The notes beneath the pieces were generated by a model. The model was not told the origin of the DNA. It saw nothing but the letters and a program-made list of their open reading frames with translations, and did no database searches. The position numbers and the translations under genes are program-made. Positions 1 to 5,114 of a stretch of DNA of 6,935 nucleotides are shown one piece after another (the stretch's first letter is position 1; each line of letters opens with the position of its first letter). Where the stretch lies: assembly GCA_030641085.1 (NCBI GenBank), contig DAOWIC010000318.1, forward strand, positions 1-6,935. The letters run 5' to 3'. Source of the DNA: Calditrichota bacterium. GTDB taxonomy: Bacteria > Zixibacteria > MSB-5A5 > GN15 > FEB-12.

Positions 1-249
1 CCCCATAATGATCGCCGTTTTGGGGTGGCCGTAATGCGAATACAAATCCTCAATCGAGATTGCGTCCGGTTTGAACTGGTTGATGATCTCCGCTACACCC
101 CGGCTGATCTCGTGCAGCCGTTTCTCCATCGGCTCGCGGCGGTCGGTGCGGACCACGCCCGCTTCCACGACTCGGAGCGCATCGCCGTCGGTGTCGAGAA
201 TGCCGTAACCGGTGATATTAAGCCCCGGATCTATGCCTAAAATTCGCAT
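1..249 (-). CDS. ruvC: Crossover junction endodeoxyribonuclease RuvC (N-terminal 83 residues, cut by window edge)
   Basis: RuvC is the dimeric, metal-dependent nuclease that resolves Holliday junctions together with RuvAB in homologous recombination. The visible 83 codons start MRILGIDPGLNITGYG, the canonical RuvC opening on an RNase H fold, with the first catalytic aspartate at D7. The second acidic residue is E67 within SIEDLYSHYGHP; the remaining catalytic aspartates would lie in the missing C-terminal half (the family is usually about 160-175 residues). The ATG at 247-249 is the only sensible start because the DPG motif follows immediately. No SD is seen upstream. It lies 62 nt downstream of the HAD phosphatase gene on the same strand, and ruvA/ruvB are expected beyond position 1. 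Identification is secure; only the truncation limits it. Confidence 0.96.
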   Translation of the reverse strand, partial: MRILGIDPGLNITGYGILDTDGDALRVVEAGVVRTDRREPMEKRLHEISRGVAEIINQFKPDAISIEDLYSHYGHPKTAIIMG

Positions 250-283
250 GTCGATAAATAGCCTGAATCAAGGGAAATATCAA
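250..283 (-). promoter_or_regulatory. Possible internal promoter directly before ruvC
   Basis: On the minus strand a TTGATA box (278-283) is followed after exactly 17 nt by TATTTA (255-260), then 5 nt and the ruvC ATG. The -35 matches consensus at 5 of 6 positions and the -10 at about 3 of 6, so this is weak. If it works, transcription would start at or near the ATG, giving a leaderless ruvC message, which would fit the missing SD. The alternative is that ruvC is read only from the yebC promoter. Confidence 0.3.
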
Positions 284-311
284 CTAAAAAGGTACAATGT
301 GAAACCAGCGG

Positions 312-1097
312 TCAGGCGTGGAGCATCGTTTTCAGCAACGCGATCGAGTCGATCACCAAGTCCGGCGTGACAGGCGACTGTTCGACCAGTTCGGCGCGAT
401 ACTTGCCGGTACGCACCAGAATCCCGCGCAGGCCGGCCCGCTGTGCGCCGCCAATGTCGCTGTTGATGTCGTCGCCGATCATCGCCACCTTTTCCGCCGG
501 AAGGCCGAGATCGGCCAGAGCGAGTTCGAAGAATGTTTGCGATGGTTTGCCGATCACGGTCGCCTGCGTGCCAGTGGCATATTCGAGTGCCGTTACAAAC
601 GCTCCGATATCCAGTGTCAGCCCGCGTTCGGTCTGCCAGTAACGCCCTTTGTGCAGCGCCACCAGTTGCGTGCCGTTCATAATCATGTGGAAGAGCCGGT
701 TGAGCAGGTCGTAATTCCAGCGGTTACCGTAATGGCCGATCACTATCACCTCCGGATTGTTTTCGTCCGTCGGAATCCCCGCCAGGTCTTTCTTTGTGTC
801 ATCTTCCATTATCAGCAGACAGCGGGGCTGTCCCATGCGGCGCAGGTACTCGGCCGCTATTTTGGGCGGGGTAACCAACTCCGATTTTTCGATCGGCAGC
901 CCCAATCGCTGCACTTTTTCAAAGAGCGTATCGAGAGAACGAGTGGTGGTATTCGTCAGAAAGCGGCAGGGTATTTTCGCGGCTTGCAGATCCTCCACAA
1001 AAGCAACGGCGCCCTCGATGGGTTTGTCACCCACGTAAAGAACGCCGTCGAGATCGCAAAGAAAGCCTTTTATTTCATTGAGCGCAAGCGGTGCCAA
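312..1097 (-). CDS. HAD superfamily subfamily IIA phosphatase (LHPP/TIGR01458-like)
   Basis: A 261-residue cytoplasmic phosphohydrolase of the HAD-IIA type. The nucleophile/acid pair is D15 and D17 in CDLDGVLYVGD; motif II is the threonine of FLTNTTTRS (T48); the motif III lysine lies in VIGKPSQTFF (about K184); motif IV is MIGDDINSDIGGAQ (about D209 and D214). All catalytic residues are present, and the roughly 110 residues between motifs II and III match the C2 cap of subfamily IIA. Relatives include LHPP-type phosphatases, NagD and phosphoglycolate/4-nitrophenyl phosphatases; the substrate cannot be told from sequence. The start is a TTG (1095-1097), only 5 nt after the yebC stop. No ATG or GTG exists between the in-frame stop inside the yebC end and the catalytic motif, so TTG is the best choice and translation is probably coupled to yebC. 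Placement between yebC and ruvC suggests cotranscription, not a shared function. Confidence 0.88.
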   Translation of the reverse strand: MAPLALNEIKGFLCDLDGVLYVGDKPIEGAVAFVEDLQAAKIPCRFLTNTTTRSLDTLFEKVQRLGLPIEKSELVTPPKIAAEYLRRMGQPRCLLIMEDDTKKDLAGIPTDENNPEVIVIGHYGNRWNYDLLNRLFHMIMNGTQLVALHKGRYWQTERGLTLDIGAFVTALEYATGTQATVIGKPSQTFFELALADLGLPAEKVAMIGDDINSDIGGAQRAGLRGILVRTGKYRAELVEQSPVTPDLVIDSIALLKTMLHA

Positions 1098-1102
1098 CTT
1101 TA

Positions 1103-1852
1103 TCAGGCCAGTTTTTCCAGAATCGCTTCATCAATGTCGAAGTTGGCGTAGAGCTTCTGGATATCGTCGTTCTCTTCGAGCAGCTCATACATTTTGAGCA
1201 TTGAGGATACCTCCGACTCTTTATCCAGTTTGACGGTGTTGGTGGGCCGCATCGTGACCTCAGCCGACACCATCGGGATACCCTTTTCTTCGAGAGCCAT
1301 ACGGACCGAATCGATATCGCTCGGCTGGGTCAGCACCTCGTAAACGCCGGAGTCGGCGAGAATGTCCTCGGCGCCGGCATCGGTAGCCACCTCCATCAGT
1401 GTGTCTTCATCCACCGCGTTGAGTTCGACCGTAACAATGCCCGATTTTTCAAACATCCAGGCCACGCAACCACTGGCGCCCAGATTGCCGCCGTACTTGG
1501 AGAGAGTGTGCCGAATCTCGGCGACAATACGCTTTTTGTTGTCGGTCAGGACCTCCATGTAAATCGCCACCCCACCGGGACCATAGCCTTCGTAAGTGAT
1601 CGATTCGTAGGTGACACCGGGGAGTTCGCCGGTCCCCTTCTGGATGGCCCGCTTGATATTGTCGGCCGGCATATTGGAGGCTTTGGCCGCGGCAATCGCC
1701 GTGCGCAGGCGCGGATTGCCGTCCGCATCACCGCCGCCCTCGCGGGCCGCTATCGTTATTTCTTTGATATGCCGAGTAAATATCTTCCCACGCTCGGCAT
1801 CTGCCTTCCCTTTCTTGCGCTTAATGGTCGCCCATTTTGAATGACCTGACAT
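1103..1852 (-). CDS. yebC: YebC/PmpR/TACO1-family regulatory protein
   Basis: 249 residues, very close to the usual family length (about 240-250). The N-terminus MSGHSKWATIKRKKG is the family signature, followed by RGKIFTRHIKEI, then NPRLRTAIAAAKASNMPADNIKRAIQKG, and the YEGYGPGGVAIYMEVLTDNKKR block that is diagnostic of the family. Members are known as DNA-binding regulators (PmpR) and, more recently, as translation factors that relieve ribosome stalling at proline runs (mitochondrial TACO1 is a homologue). The gene is frequently found next to ruvC, as here. The ATG at 1850-1852 is fixed by the signature N-terminus and by a perfect SD 8 nt upstream. It leads the minus-strand yebC-HAD-ruvC group and is transcribed divergently from the HIT gene. 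Confidence 0.97.
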   Translation of the reverse strand: MSGHSKWATIKRKKGKADAERGKIFTRHIKEITIAAREGGGDADGNPRLRTAIAAAKASNMPADNIKRAIQKGTGELPGVTYESITYEGYGPGGVAIYMEVLTDNKKRIVAEIRHTLSKYGGNLGASGCVAWMFEKSGIVTVELNAVDEDTLMEVATDAGAEDILADSGVYEVLTQPSDIDSVRMALEEKGIPMVSAEVTMRPTNTVKLDKESEVSSMLKMYELLEENDDIQKLYANFDIDEAILEKLA

Positions 1853-1860
1853 CTGTCCGG

Positions 1861-1867
1861 ACCTCCT
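1861..1867 (-). promoter_or_regulatory. Perfect ribosome binding site of yebC
   Basis: The minus strand reads AGGAGGT with 8 nt to the yebC ATG. It decides the start and is one of only two full-strength SD sequences in the window, the other being that of rpsU. Confidence 0.9.
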
Positions 1868-1925
1868 CTATAGTCTAAATTCGATAATGTTGATAGACGT
1901 AACGCCGCTCTTGCACAATACTCAA

Positions 1926-2005
1926 ATCTAATCAATCGAGCCGCGCTTGGCAAGTCTCTATCGGAAGGCGGCTCATTTTGGTTGCCACGGCATGATTGAT
2001 TAGAT
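1926..2005. repeat. Nested inverted repeat in the yebC/hit intergenic region
   Basis: The 12-base arm ATCTAATCAATC (1926-1937) recurs as its exact reverse complement GATTGATTAGAT (1994-2005). Directly inside the left arm, GAGCCGC (1938-1944) recurs as its exact complement GCGGCTC (1968-1974). The left arm is thus 19 contiguous bases, while the right arm is split into 7 and 12 bases by a 19-nt segment (1975-1993) that contains the -35 box of the hit promoter. The outer right arm abuts and slightly overlaps the -10 box. It could be an operator, a cruciform or an eroded palindromic repeat element. The matches are read directly; the role is unknown. Confidence 0.75.
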
Positions 2006-2010
2006 ATTAT
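1982..2010 (+). promoter_or_regulatory. Near-consensus promoter of the HIT gene, predicted to give a leaderless mRNA
   Basis: The -35 box TTGCCA (1982-1987) and the -10 box TATTAT (2005-2010) each match the sigma-70 consensus at 5 of 6 positions and are separated by exactly 17 nt. The A of the hit ATG at 2017 is 7 nt after the -10 box, which is where transcription normally starts. There is no SD before this ATG. Both points support a leaderless transcript. Confidence 0.7.
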
Positions 2011-2016
2011 ACCGGT

Positions 2017-2364
2017 ATGCCATCAATATTCACGCAGATCATCAACCGCGAGTTGCCCGCGAAAGTATTTTACGAGACCGATGAGGTCATTGTCATTCGT
2101 GATATCCGCAGCAAAGCACCGGTGCACCTTTTGATAATCCCCAAGATCGAGTCGAAGAATTTCTTTGAAACGCCGCTGGAAATTCTCGATCTATTGAATC
2201 GGACTGCCAAGAAGATAGTAGCGAAATTGGGCATCGAAGACCATTTTCGGATCATCGTCAACAACGGCTACGGACAGGAGATCGACCACGTCCACTACCA
2301 TCTGCTGTCCGACCGTGGCGTTGAGAATCTCGTCTACTCCGAAATCGACCCGAAAAAAACGTAG
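2017..2364 (+). CDS. HIT-family (histidine triad) nucleotide-binding protein
   Basis: 115 residues, the size of a HINT-type HIT protein (nucleotide phosphoramidase / purine nucleotide hydrolase). It opens MPSIFTQIINRELPAKVFY, continues with APVHLLIIPK (35-43) and carries the triad HVHYHLL at 91-97, preceded by GQEIDH; H91, H93 and H95 form the active site and Q87 is the usual glutamine before the triad. The common N-terminal CxxC of bacterial homologues (as in CIFCKII) is replaced by SIFT, so that zinc-binding cysteine pair is absent. The frame stays open upstream to a TTG at 1996, but that codon lies within the promoter; ATG 2017 matches the family N-terminus and the predicted transcription start. 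It is a single-gene unit, divergent from yebC and convergent with the DUF4184 gene. The physiological substrate is unknown. Confidence 0.93.
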   Translation: MPSIFTQIINRELPAKVFYETDEVIVIRDIRSKAPVHLLIIPKIESKNFFETPLEILDLLNRTAKKIVAKLGIEDHFRIIVNNGYGQEIDHVHYHLLSDRGVENLVYSEIDPKKT

Positions 2365-2376
2365 CCCGAGTCGGGC
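2353..2376 (-). terminator. Possible weak minus-strand terminator at the hit 3' end
   Basis: GCCCG and CGGGC (2364-2376, 3-nt loop) form a short hairpin; on the minus strand it is followed after TACG by seven T residues (complement of A run 2353-2359, inside the last hit codons). The stem is short and the gap to the T run is longer than ideal, so it is tentative. Confidence 0.3.
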
Positions 2377-2397
2377 GGCGGTAATAACGCGGTTTCA

Positions 2398-2438
2398 GAC
2401 AAAAAGAAGCCAGGCAAGGTTGGGTGACTTGCCTGGCT
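2398..2438 (-). terminator. Rho-independent terminator facing the minus strand
   Basis: A perfect 11-bp stem, AGCCAGGCAAG (2408-2418) with CTTGCCTGGCT (2428-2438), has a 9-nt loop. On the minus strand the stem runs straight into TCTTTTTGTC, a good terminator tail; on the plus strand no T run follows. It therefore best serves transcripts of the DUF4184 gene, leaving a 3' untranslated region of about 210 nt. It may also stop hit read-through less efficiently. Confidence 0.75.
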
Positions 2439-2648
2439 AGTTGGGATGATGGAGCGACCTCTGAAGATCGAGCGTTTGTTGCATATTTTTCAGTCGACCA
2501 GACTCAGGATCGAAATGTGTGCTATTCATGTAACTTGCTTTGAACCTCCCAAGCCCCCTTTGCAAGCTCAATTCGCCCCCATGTAATACTACATTGGGCT
2601 ATAGAAGTTACGCATGTGTTACAAAAAAGGTGGGGTTTTTCGAGAAAT
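2439..2648. other. Non-coding, repeat-structured stretch between hit and the DUF4184 gene
   Basis: No credible gene is seen. CATGTAACTT (2527-2536) pairs with AAGTTAC and ATG (2605-2616, with a 2-nt bulge), enclosing about 68 nt. Within it ATGTA (2581-2585) pairs with TACAT (2590-2594) around a 4-nt loop, extended by a GCCC/GGGC pairing. Near the DUF4184 stop are A6 and T5 runs flanking GGTGGGG (2624-2640). The stretch is the 3' untranslated region of the minus-strand transcript and could hold a structured RNA or a dispersed repeat, but I recognise no known family. Confidence 0.45.
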
Positions 2649-3455
2649 TTATGATTCAGAGGTGTGGGATTCAGCTTGGGGTACTGTCGCCCCAAACATG
2701 TTGCGTATTACCGTATATGCCGCAGTAGAATAAAAGAACCCCGACCACCCCGAAAGCCCCCAGATTATTCTTGATCCGACCGGATGATTCGGCCAGAAAC
2801 GCTCGAAAGCCAGCACGACCATACCGGCAAACAGAAATGCCGAGCTGATCGTCCCCAGCCAGAACAATAGCTTGCGACCGGATTTCACCGCCTGAAAAGA
2901 ACTGACCGGAGGCGGAGTCAGCCAGCCCCGGGCGAGAAAGTAAATTATCGCGATCATCCCCCCCACCGTGCTGCAGTGCTGGGCAATGACCGTAACCCCT
3001 ACTTCGTTGCCGGATATCTCAATCGTGCTGCTCAATAGTGGAATCGCACGGGCCAGCACGCCACTGGCGTGAGTGAAGGAATCCCAGAAGAAGTGGCTCA
3101 ACGCGCCGACAAGTACCGATCCAACCAGAATCAGCCAATCTCTTGCGCTAACCGGCCCCCATTTGCTCACCGCCAGTCCGGAGAAAAAGCGATCGAGCGG
3201 CGACGGCAGATTTAGCAGAAAATGGTACTTAAAGAGACGGTGGAAGGCAAAACAGAAGACAATGGCGGCCGGCACACAGAAAAGCGCCAGTCCTATCCAG
3301 GAGTGACTTAGTCCTCGATTGAGAGTAGTCAGGTTGAGAAAATAGAGCAGATCAGGCGACATCGCTCCGGCCATCAGCCCGCTAAGCGAGAAATAGCGCG
3401 GCCAGAGCCGTTTCAGCGGCAATACCAGGGCCGGGTGAGCAATAGTGAAAGGCAT
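2649..3455 (-). CDS. DUF4184 family integral membrane protein
   Basis: 268 residues. The N-terminus MPFTIAHPALVLPLKR, then AGAMSPDLLYFL (30-40) and a His-Ser at 51-52, is the typical DUF4184 opening, and SHFFWDSFTH (120-129) gives the conserved H121/D125/H129 set. These resemble the His/Asp pattern of the YdjM-like membrane-bound putative metal-dependent hydrolases, but no activity has been established for DUF4184 to my knowledge. Hydrophobic segments suggest about five to six membrane helices, for example around 52-72, 106-124, 160-176, 194-214 and 230-250. The ATG (3453-3455) is supported by the conserved MPFT start. No SD precedes it; a TATAAG box (3460-3465) sits 4 nt before the ATG. It is monocistronic, divergent from rpsU and convergent with hit. 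Confidence 0.85.
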   Translation of the reverse strand: MPFTIAHPALVLPLKRLWPRYFSLSGLMAGAMSPDLLYFLNLTTLNRGLSHSWIGLALFCVPAAIVFCFAFHRLFKYHFLLNLPSPLDRFFSGLAVSKWGPVSARDWLILVGSVLVGALSHFFWDSFTHASGVLARAIPLLSSTIEISGNEVGVTVIAQHCSTVGGMIAIIYFLARGWLTPPPVSSFQAVKSGRKLLFWLGTISSAFLFAGMVVLAFERFWPNHPVGSRIIWGLSGWSGFFYSTAAYTVIRNMFGATVPQAESHTSES

Positions 3456-3567
3456 GCTTCTTATATCGTACCGAATGCCAAAAGTTTCACCGGGTGAGAA
3501 CGGCCGCGTCCGAATGTGACGCCACCGACTCCAACCGGCAAAAAAGACTGTTGAGAATATTATTCCG
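3456..3567. promoter_or_regulatory. Divergent DUF4184/rpsU intergenic region
   Basis: It holds the upstream sequences of both genes. On the minus strand TATAAG (3460-3465) resembles a -10 box just before the DUF4184 ATG, but I find no matching -35 at 16-18 nt. The rest (3480-3540) shows no clear motif. Confidence 0.4.
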
Positions 3568-3579
3568 TTGACATTCTCA
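3552..3579. repeat. Dyad TGAGAAT-N14-ATTCTCA over the rpsU -35 box
   Basis: A perfect 7-bp inverted repeat (3552-3558 and 3573-3579) with centres 21 bp apart, about two helical turns, overlaps the rpsU -35 box. That geometry suits a dimeric transcription factor, but a chance AT-rich dyad is possible. Confidence 0.45.
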
Positions 3580-3595
3580 TATATTTCGATATCAT
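3568..3595 (+). promoter_or_regulatory. Strong sigma-70-type promoter of rpsU-yqeY
   Basis: A perfect TTGACA (3568-3573), a 16-nt spacer and TATCAT (3590-3595, 5 of 6 matches). Transcription should begin near 3602, leaving a leader of about 60 nt before the rpsU TTG. Confidence 0.75.
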
Positions 3596-3646
3596 ACCGA
3601 TGTTACAGGTGTTTTGTATTTGGTAGACGCATATAAAGTTAGCGAG

Positions 3647-3654
3647 AGGAGGTG
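3647..3654 (+). promoter_or_regulatory. Perfect ribosome binding site of rpsU
   Basis: AGGAGGTG lies 7-8 nt before the TTG at 3662. It decides the start in favour of TTG 3662 over the upstream in-frame TTG at 3614, which has no SD and would add residues absent from S21. Confidence 0.9.
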
Positions 3655-3661
3655 TGACTAT

Positions 3662-3859
3662 TTGACCGGAGTTAAGGTTCGTGACGATGAGTCATTTGAG
3701 AGAGCTCTTCGTCGCTTCAACAAGTTCTGTGAGAAGGCCGGCATTCTGACTGACATCAAAAAGCATCAGCATTATGAAAAACCATCCGAAGCTAAGAAAC
3801 GCAAGATGGCTGCCGCAAAACGTAAAGCACGTCGTAACCGACGTCTGAGCGAGCGCTAA
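3662..3859 (+). CDS. rpsU: Small ribosomal subunit protein bS21
   Basis: 65 residues, within the usual 58-71 range. TGVKVRDDESFERALRRFNKFCEKAGIL followed by HQHYEKPSEAKKRK and an Arg/Lys-rich tail is the classic bS21 layout: a short strand, a helix with the ALRRFxxxCEKAG core, then a basic helix that lies against 16S rRNA near the anti-SD. It starts at TTG behind a perfect SD, an unusual combination for a ribosomal protein gene, and fits tuning of S21 synthesis at initiation. It is the first gene of the plus-strand cluster, preceded by its own promoter, and only 5 nt separate its stop from yqeY. Confidence 0.95.
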   Translation: MTGVKVRDDESFERALRRFNKFCEKAGILTDIKKHQHYEKPSEAKKRKMAAAKRKARRNRRLSER

Positions 3860-3864
3860 GGCAT

Positions 3865-4311
3865 ATGTCACTTCTTAAGAAAATAGATGAAAATCTGATT
3901 AAGGCCCTCAAAGCCGGTGAGAAAGAAAAAGTCACTGTGCTTAGGGGCCTTAAATCTGACTTGAAATACGCCCGGATCGCCAAGAAGGACGATCTTACCG
4001 AGGATGAGTCCATCGGTGTCCTCAACAGTGCCGCCAAAAAAGCCCGGGATTCGATCGAAATGTTCAAACAGGGCGAGCGCGACGATCTCGTAAAGCAGGA
4101 AGAGTTCGGACTGGCTATCATCACTGAGTATCTGCCTGAACAACTCTCCGAGGATAAGCTGCTCGAGATTATCAAGGCGGCCATTGAGGAGACTGGCGTC
4201 GACACACCGGCCAAGATGGGGCTGGTAATGAAAGTCGTAATGCCGCAGGTAAAAGGCAAAGCGGACGGCAAACTCGTCAATCGGCTGGTAGCCCAACTAC
4301 TCGCTCAATAG
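3865..4311 (+). CDS. yqeY: GatB/YqeY domain-containing protein
   Basis: 148 residues, the usual YqeY length. It opens MSLLKKIDENLIKALKAGEKEKVTVLRGLKSDLKYA, typical of the family, followed by the helical QEEFGLAIITEYLPEQLSEDKL segment and a C-terminal GLVMKVVMPQVKGKADGKLVN motif. The fold matches the C-terminal tail domain of GatB, the tRNA-dependent amidotransferase subunit, so a tRNA-linked role is often proposed though not proven. The rpsU-yqeY pair is conserved in many bacteria, commonly leading to dnaG and rpoD. The ATG follows the rpsU stop by 5 nt and the likely SD (TAAGG) overlaps that stop, so translation is probably coupled. Cytoplasmic. Confidence 0.94.
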   Translation: MSLLKKIDENLIKALKAGEKEKVTVLRGLKSDLKYARIAKKDDLTEDESIGVLNSAAKKARDSIEMFKQGERDDLVKQEEFGLAIITEYLPEQLSEDKLLEIIKAAIEETGVDTPAKMGLVMKVVMPQVKGKADGKLVNRLVAQLLAQ

Positions 4312-4327
4312 CGGCGAAAATTAAAAC

Positions 4328-4357
4328 TTGCGTCGCATTTTCCAGAGAGTCTATATT
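4328..4357 (+). promoter_or_regulatory. Possible promoter of cvpA
   Basis: TTGCGT (4328-4333) and TATATT (4352-4357) with an 18-nt spacer lie in the 85-nt gap after yqeY. The -10 is good, the -35 partial. A palindrome GGTTAACC (4364-4371) sits at the expected start of transcription. No terminator is seen between yqeY and this site, so read-through from rpsU is also possible. Confidence 0.4.
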
Positions 4358-4396
4358 TTAACAGGTTAACCATTTTAATTCGGGGATTAGTCTGAC

Positions 4397-5029
4397 ATGA
4401 ACTGGGTAGATGGCGTACTTATCGTGCTGTTACTGGCTTCGGTTATTGTCGGCTCAAAGAAGGGGCTGATCCGCGAGTTAACGGCATTCGTGGTCTTTTT
4501 CACGGCGATTATCATCTCGGTCAATTATATCGATCACTTCGCGGTCTGGGTCTACAGCCAGATCGGCGGCTCACCCTTGATCTCGGCCTTCCTGTCGTTT
4601 ATCATTCTGCTGGCAGGTTGTTATGCCGCCTTCAAAATACTCGGGATGATCTTCTACAAAATCGCCAATGTTAAAGAGAGCGGACGGCGTGACCAGATGG
4701 GTGGCGCGCTGATCGGGTTTCTCAGGGGCTGGCTGGCGATCGGCTTTCTAACCTTCCTGGTCTTCCTCCTGCCGTTACCGAACGCGTTTTACGCGACCTT
4801 TGAAAACTCGTTCTTCGGTCCGGCGGTGGCCAAGACCGTGCCGCTCATATTTGAGGGCACCGCCCGAATTCATCCCAAGAATCCTGACTTCATGGACAAG
4901 ATCGAAAAAACCCTTCTGACGGCCACCAACGAATCCGGATCGGGCACGGTTGACGAAGATCGGGCTAAGGTACACCAGGTGCTTTACCAGATCGAAAGGT
5001 TCTTCTCGACCGATATGGCTGATCGTTAA
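4397..5029 (+). CDS. cvpA: CvpA family inner-membrane protein
   Basis: 210 residues. The start NWVDGVLIVLLLASVIVGSK (from residue 2) is the CvpA signature, followed by KGLIRE. Four hydrophobic helices are seen at about 4-20, 28-47, 61-84 and 102-127. The motif RRDQMGGALIGFLRG (97-111) before the fourth helix is the conserved glycine-rich block of the family. The C-terminal 80 residues are polar and probably cytoplasmic, longer than in E. coli CvpA (162 residues). In enterobacteria CvpA is needed for colicin V production and envelope or bile tolerance; the molecular activity is unknown. The ATG has a modest SD (GGGGA, about 10 nt upstream). cvpA next to mutS2 is a recurrent pair in many phyla. 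Confidence 0.9.
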   Translation: MNWVDGVLIVLLLASVIVGSKKGLIRELTAFVVFFTAIIISVNYIDHFAVWVYSQIGGSPLISAFLSFIILLAGCYAAFKILGMIFYKIANVKESGRRDQMGGALIGFLRGWLAIGFLTFLVFLLPLPNAFYATFENSFFGPAVAKTVPLIFEGTARIHPKNPDFMDKIEKTLLTATNESGSGTVDEDRAKVHQVLYQIERFFSTDMADR

Positions 5030-5063
5030 ATTCGTTTTCATTTGATTTGGTTGTTCTTATATT

Positions 5064-5089
5064 AAACCGGCCGACTGGTCGGTTTTTTT
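5064..5089 (+). terminator. Rho-independent terminator after cvpA
   Basis: AACCGGCC (5065-5072) pairs with GGTCGGTT (5077-5084), 8 bp with one G-U pair and a GACT loop, and runs into seven T residues (5083-5089). It separates cvpA from mutS2. Confidence 0.85.
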
Positions 5090-5114
5090 ATTATGCCCCG
5101 ACCCGGCTAAAACT

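Larger units (their letters stand above)
1868..2016. promoter_or_regulatory. Divergent yebC/hit regulatory region
   Basis: This non-coding stretch separates yebC (minus) from the HIT gene (plus). It holds the hit promoter and a nested inverted repeat, listed separately. A minus-strand promoter for yebC is less clear: TTGTGC and TATCAA with a 17-nt spacer (about 1885-1913) is the best pair I see, with only partial matches to consensus. Confidence 0.55.

Noticed and set aside
318..1151. 277-codon open frame on the plus strand
   Set aside because: It lies antisense to the HAD gene, whose catalytic motifs are all intact; the translation is rich in His/Arg/Gln and shows no family motif.
1996..2016. 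N-terminal extension of the HIT protein from TTG 1996
   Set aside because: The codon overlaps the promoter region and would be upstream of the predicted transcript; the family N-terminus begins at ATG 2017.
2353..2359. A7 run near the end of hit as a programmed slippage site
   Set aside because: It is two codons from the stop and slippage would only change a few C-terminal residues; no downstream frame of interest.
2540..2728. 62-codon plus-strand open frame in the hit/DUF4184 gap
   Set aside because: It overlaps the DUF4184 3' end antisense, has no SD and no recognisable motif.
3614..3661. N-terminal extension of rpsU from an upstream in-frame TTG
   Set aside because: No SD, residues foreign to bS21, and the perfect SD at 3647-3654 points to TTG 3662.
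3868..4296. Minus-strand open frames of about 140-160 codons opposite yqeY
   Set aside because: Shadow frames of a well-recognised gene; no SD or motif.
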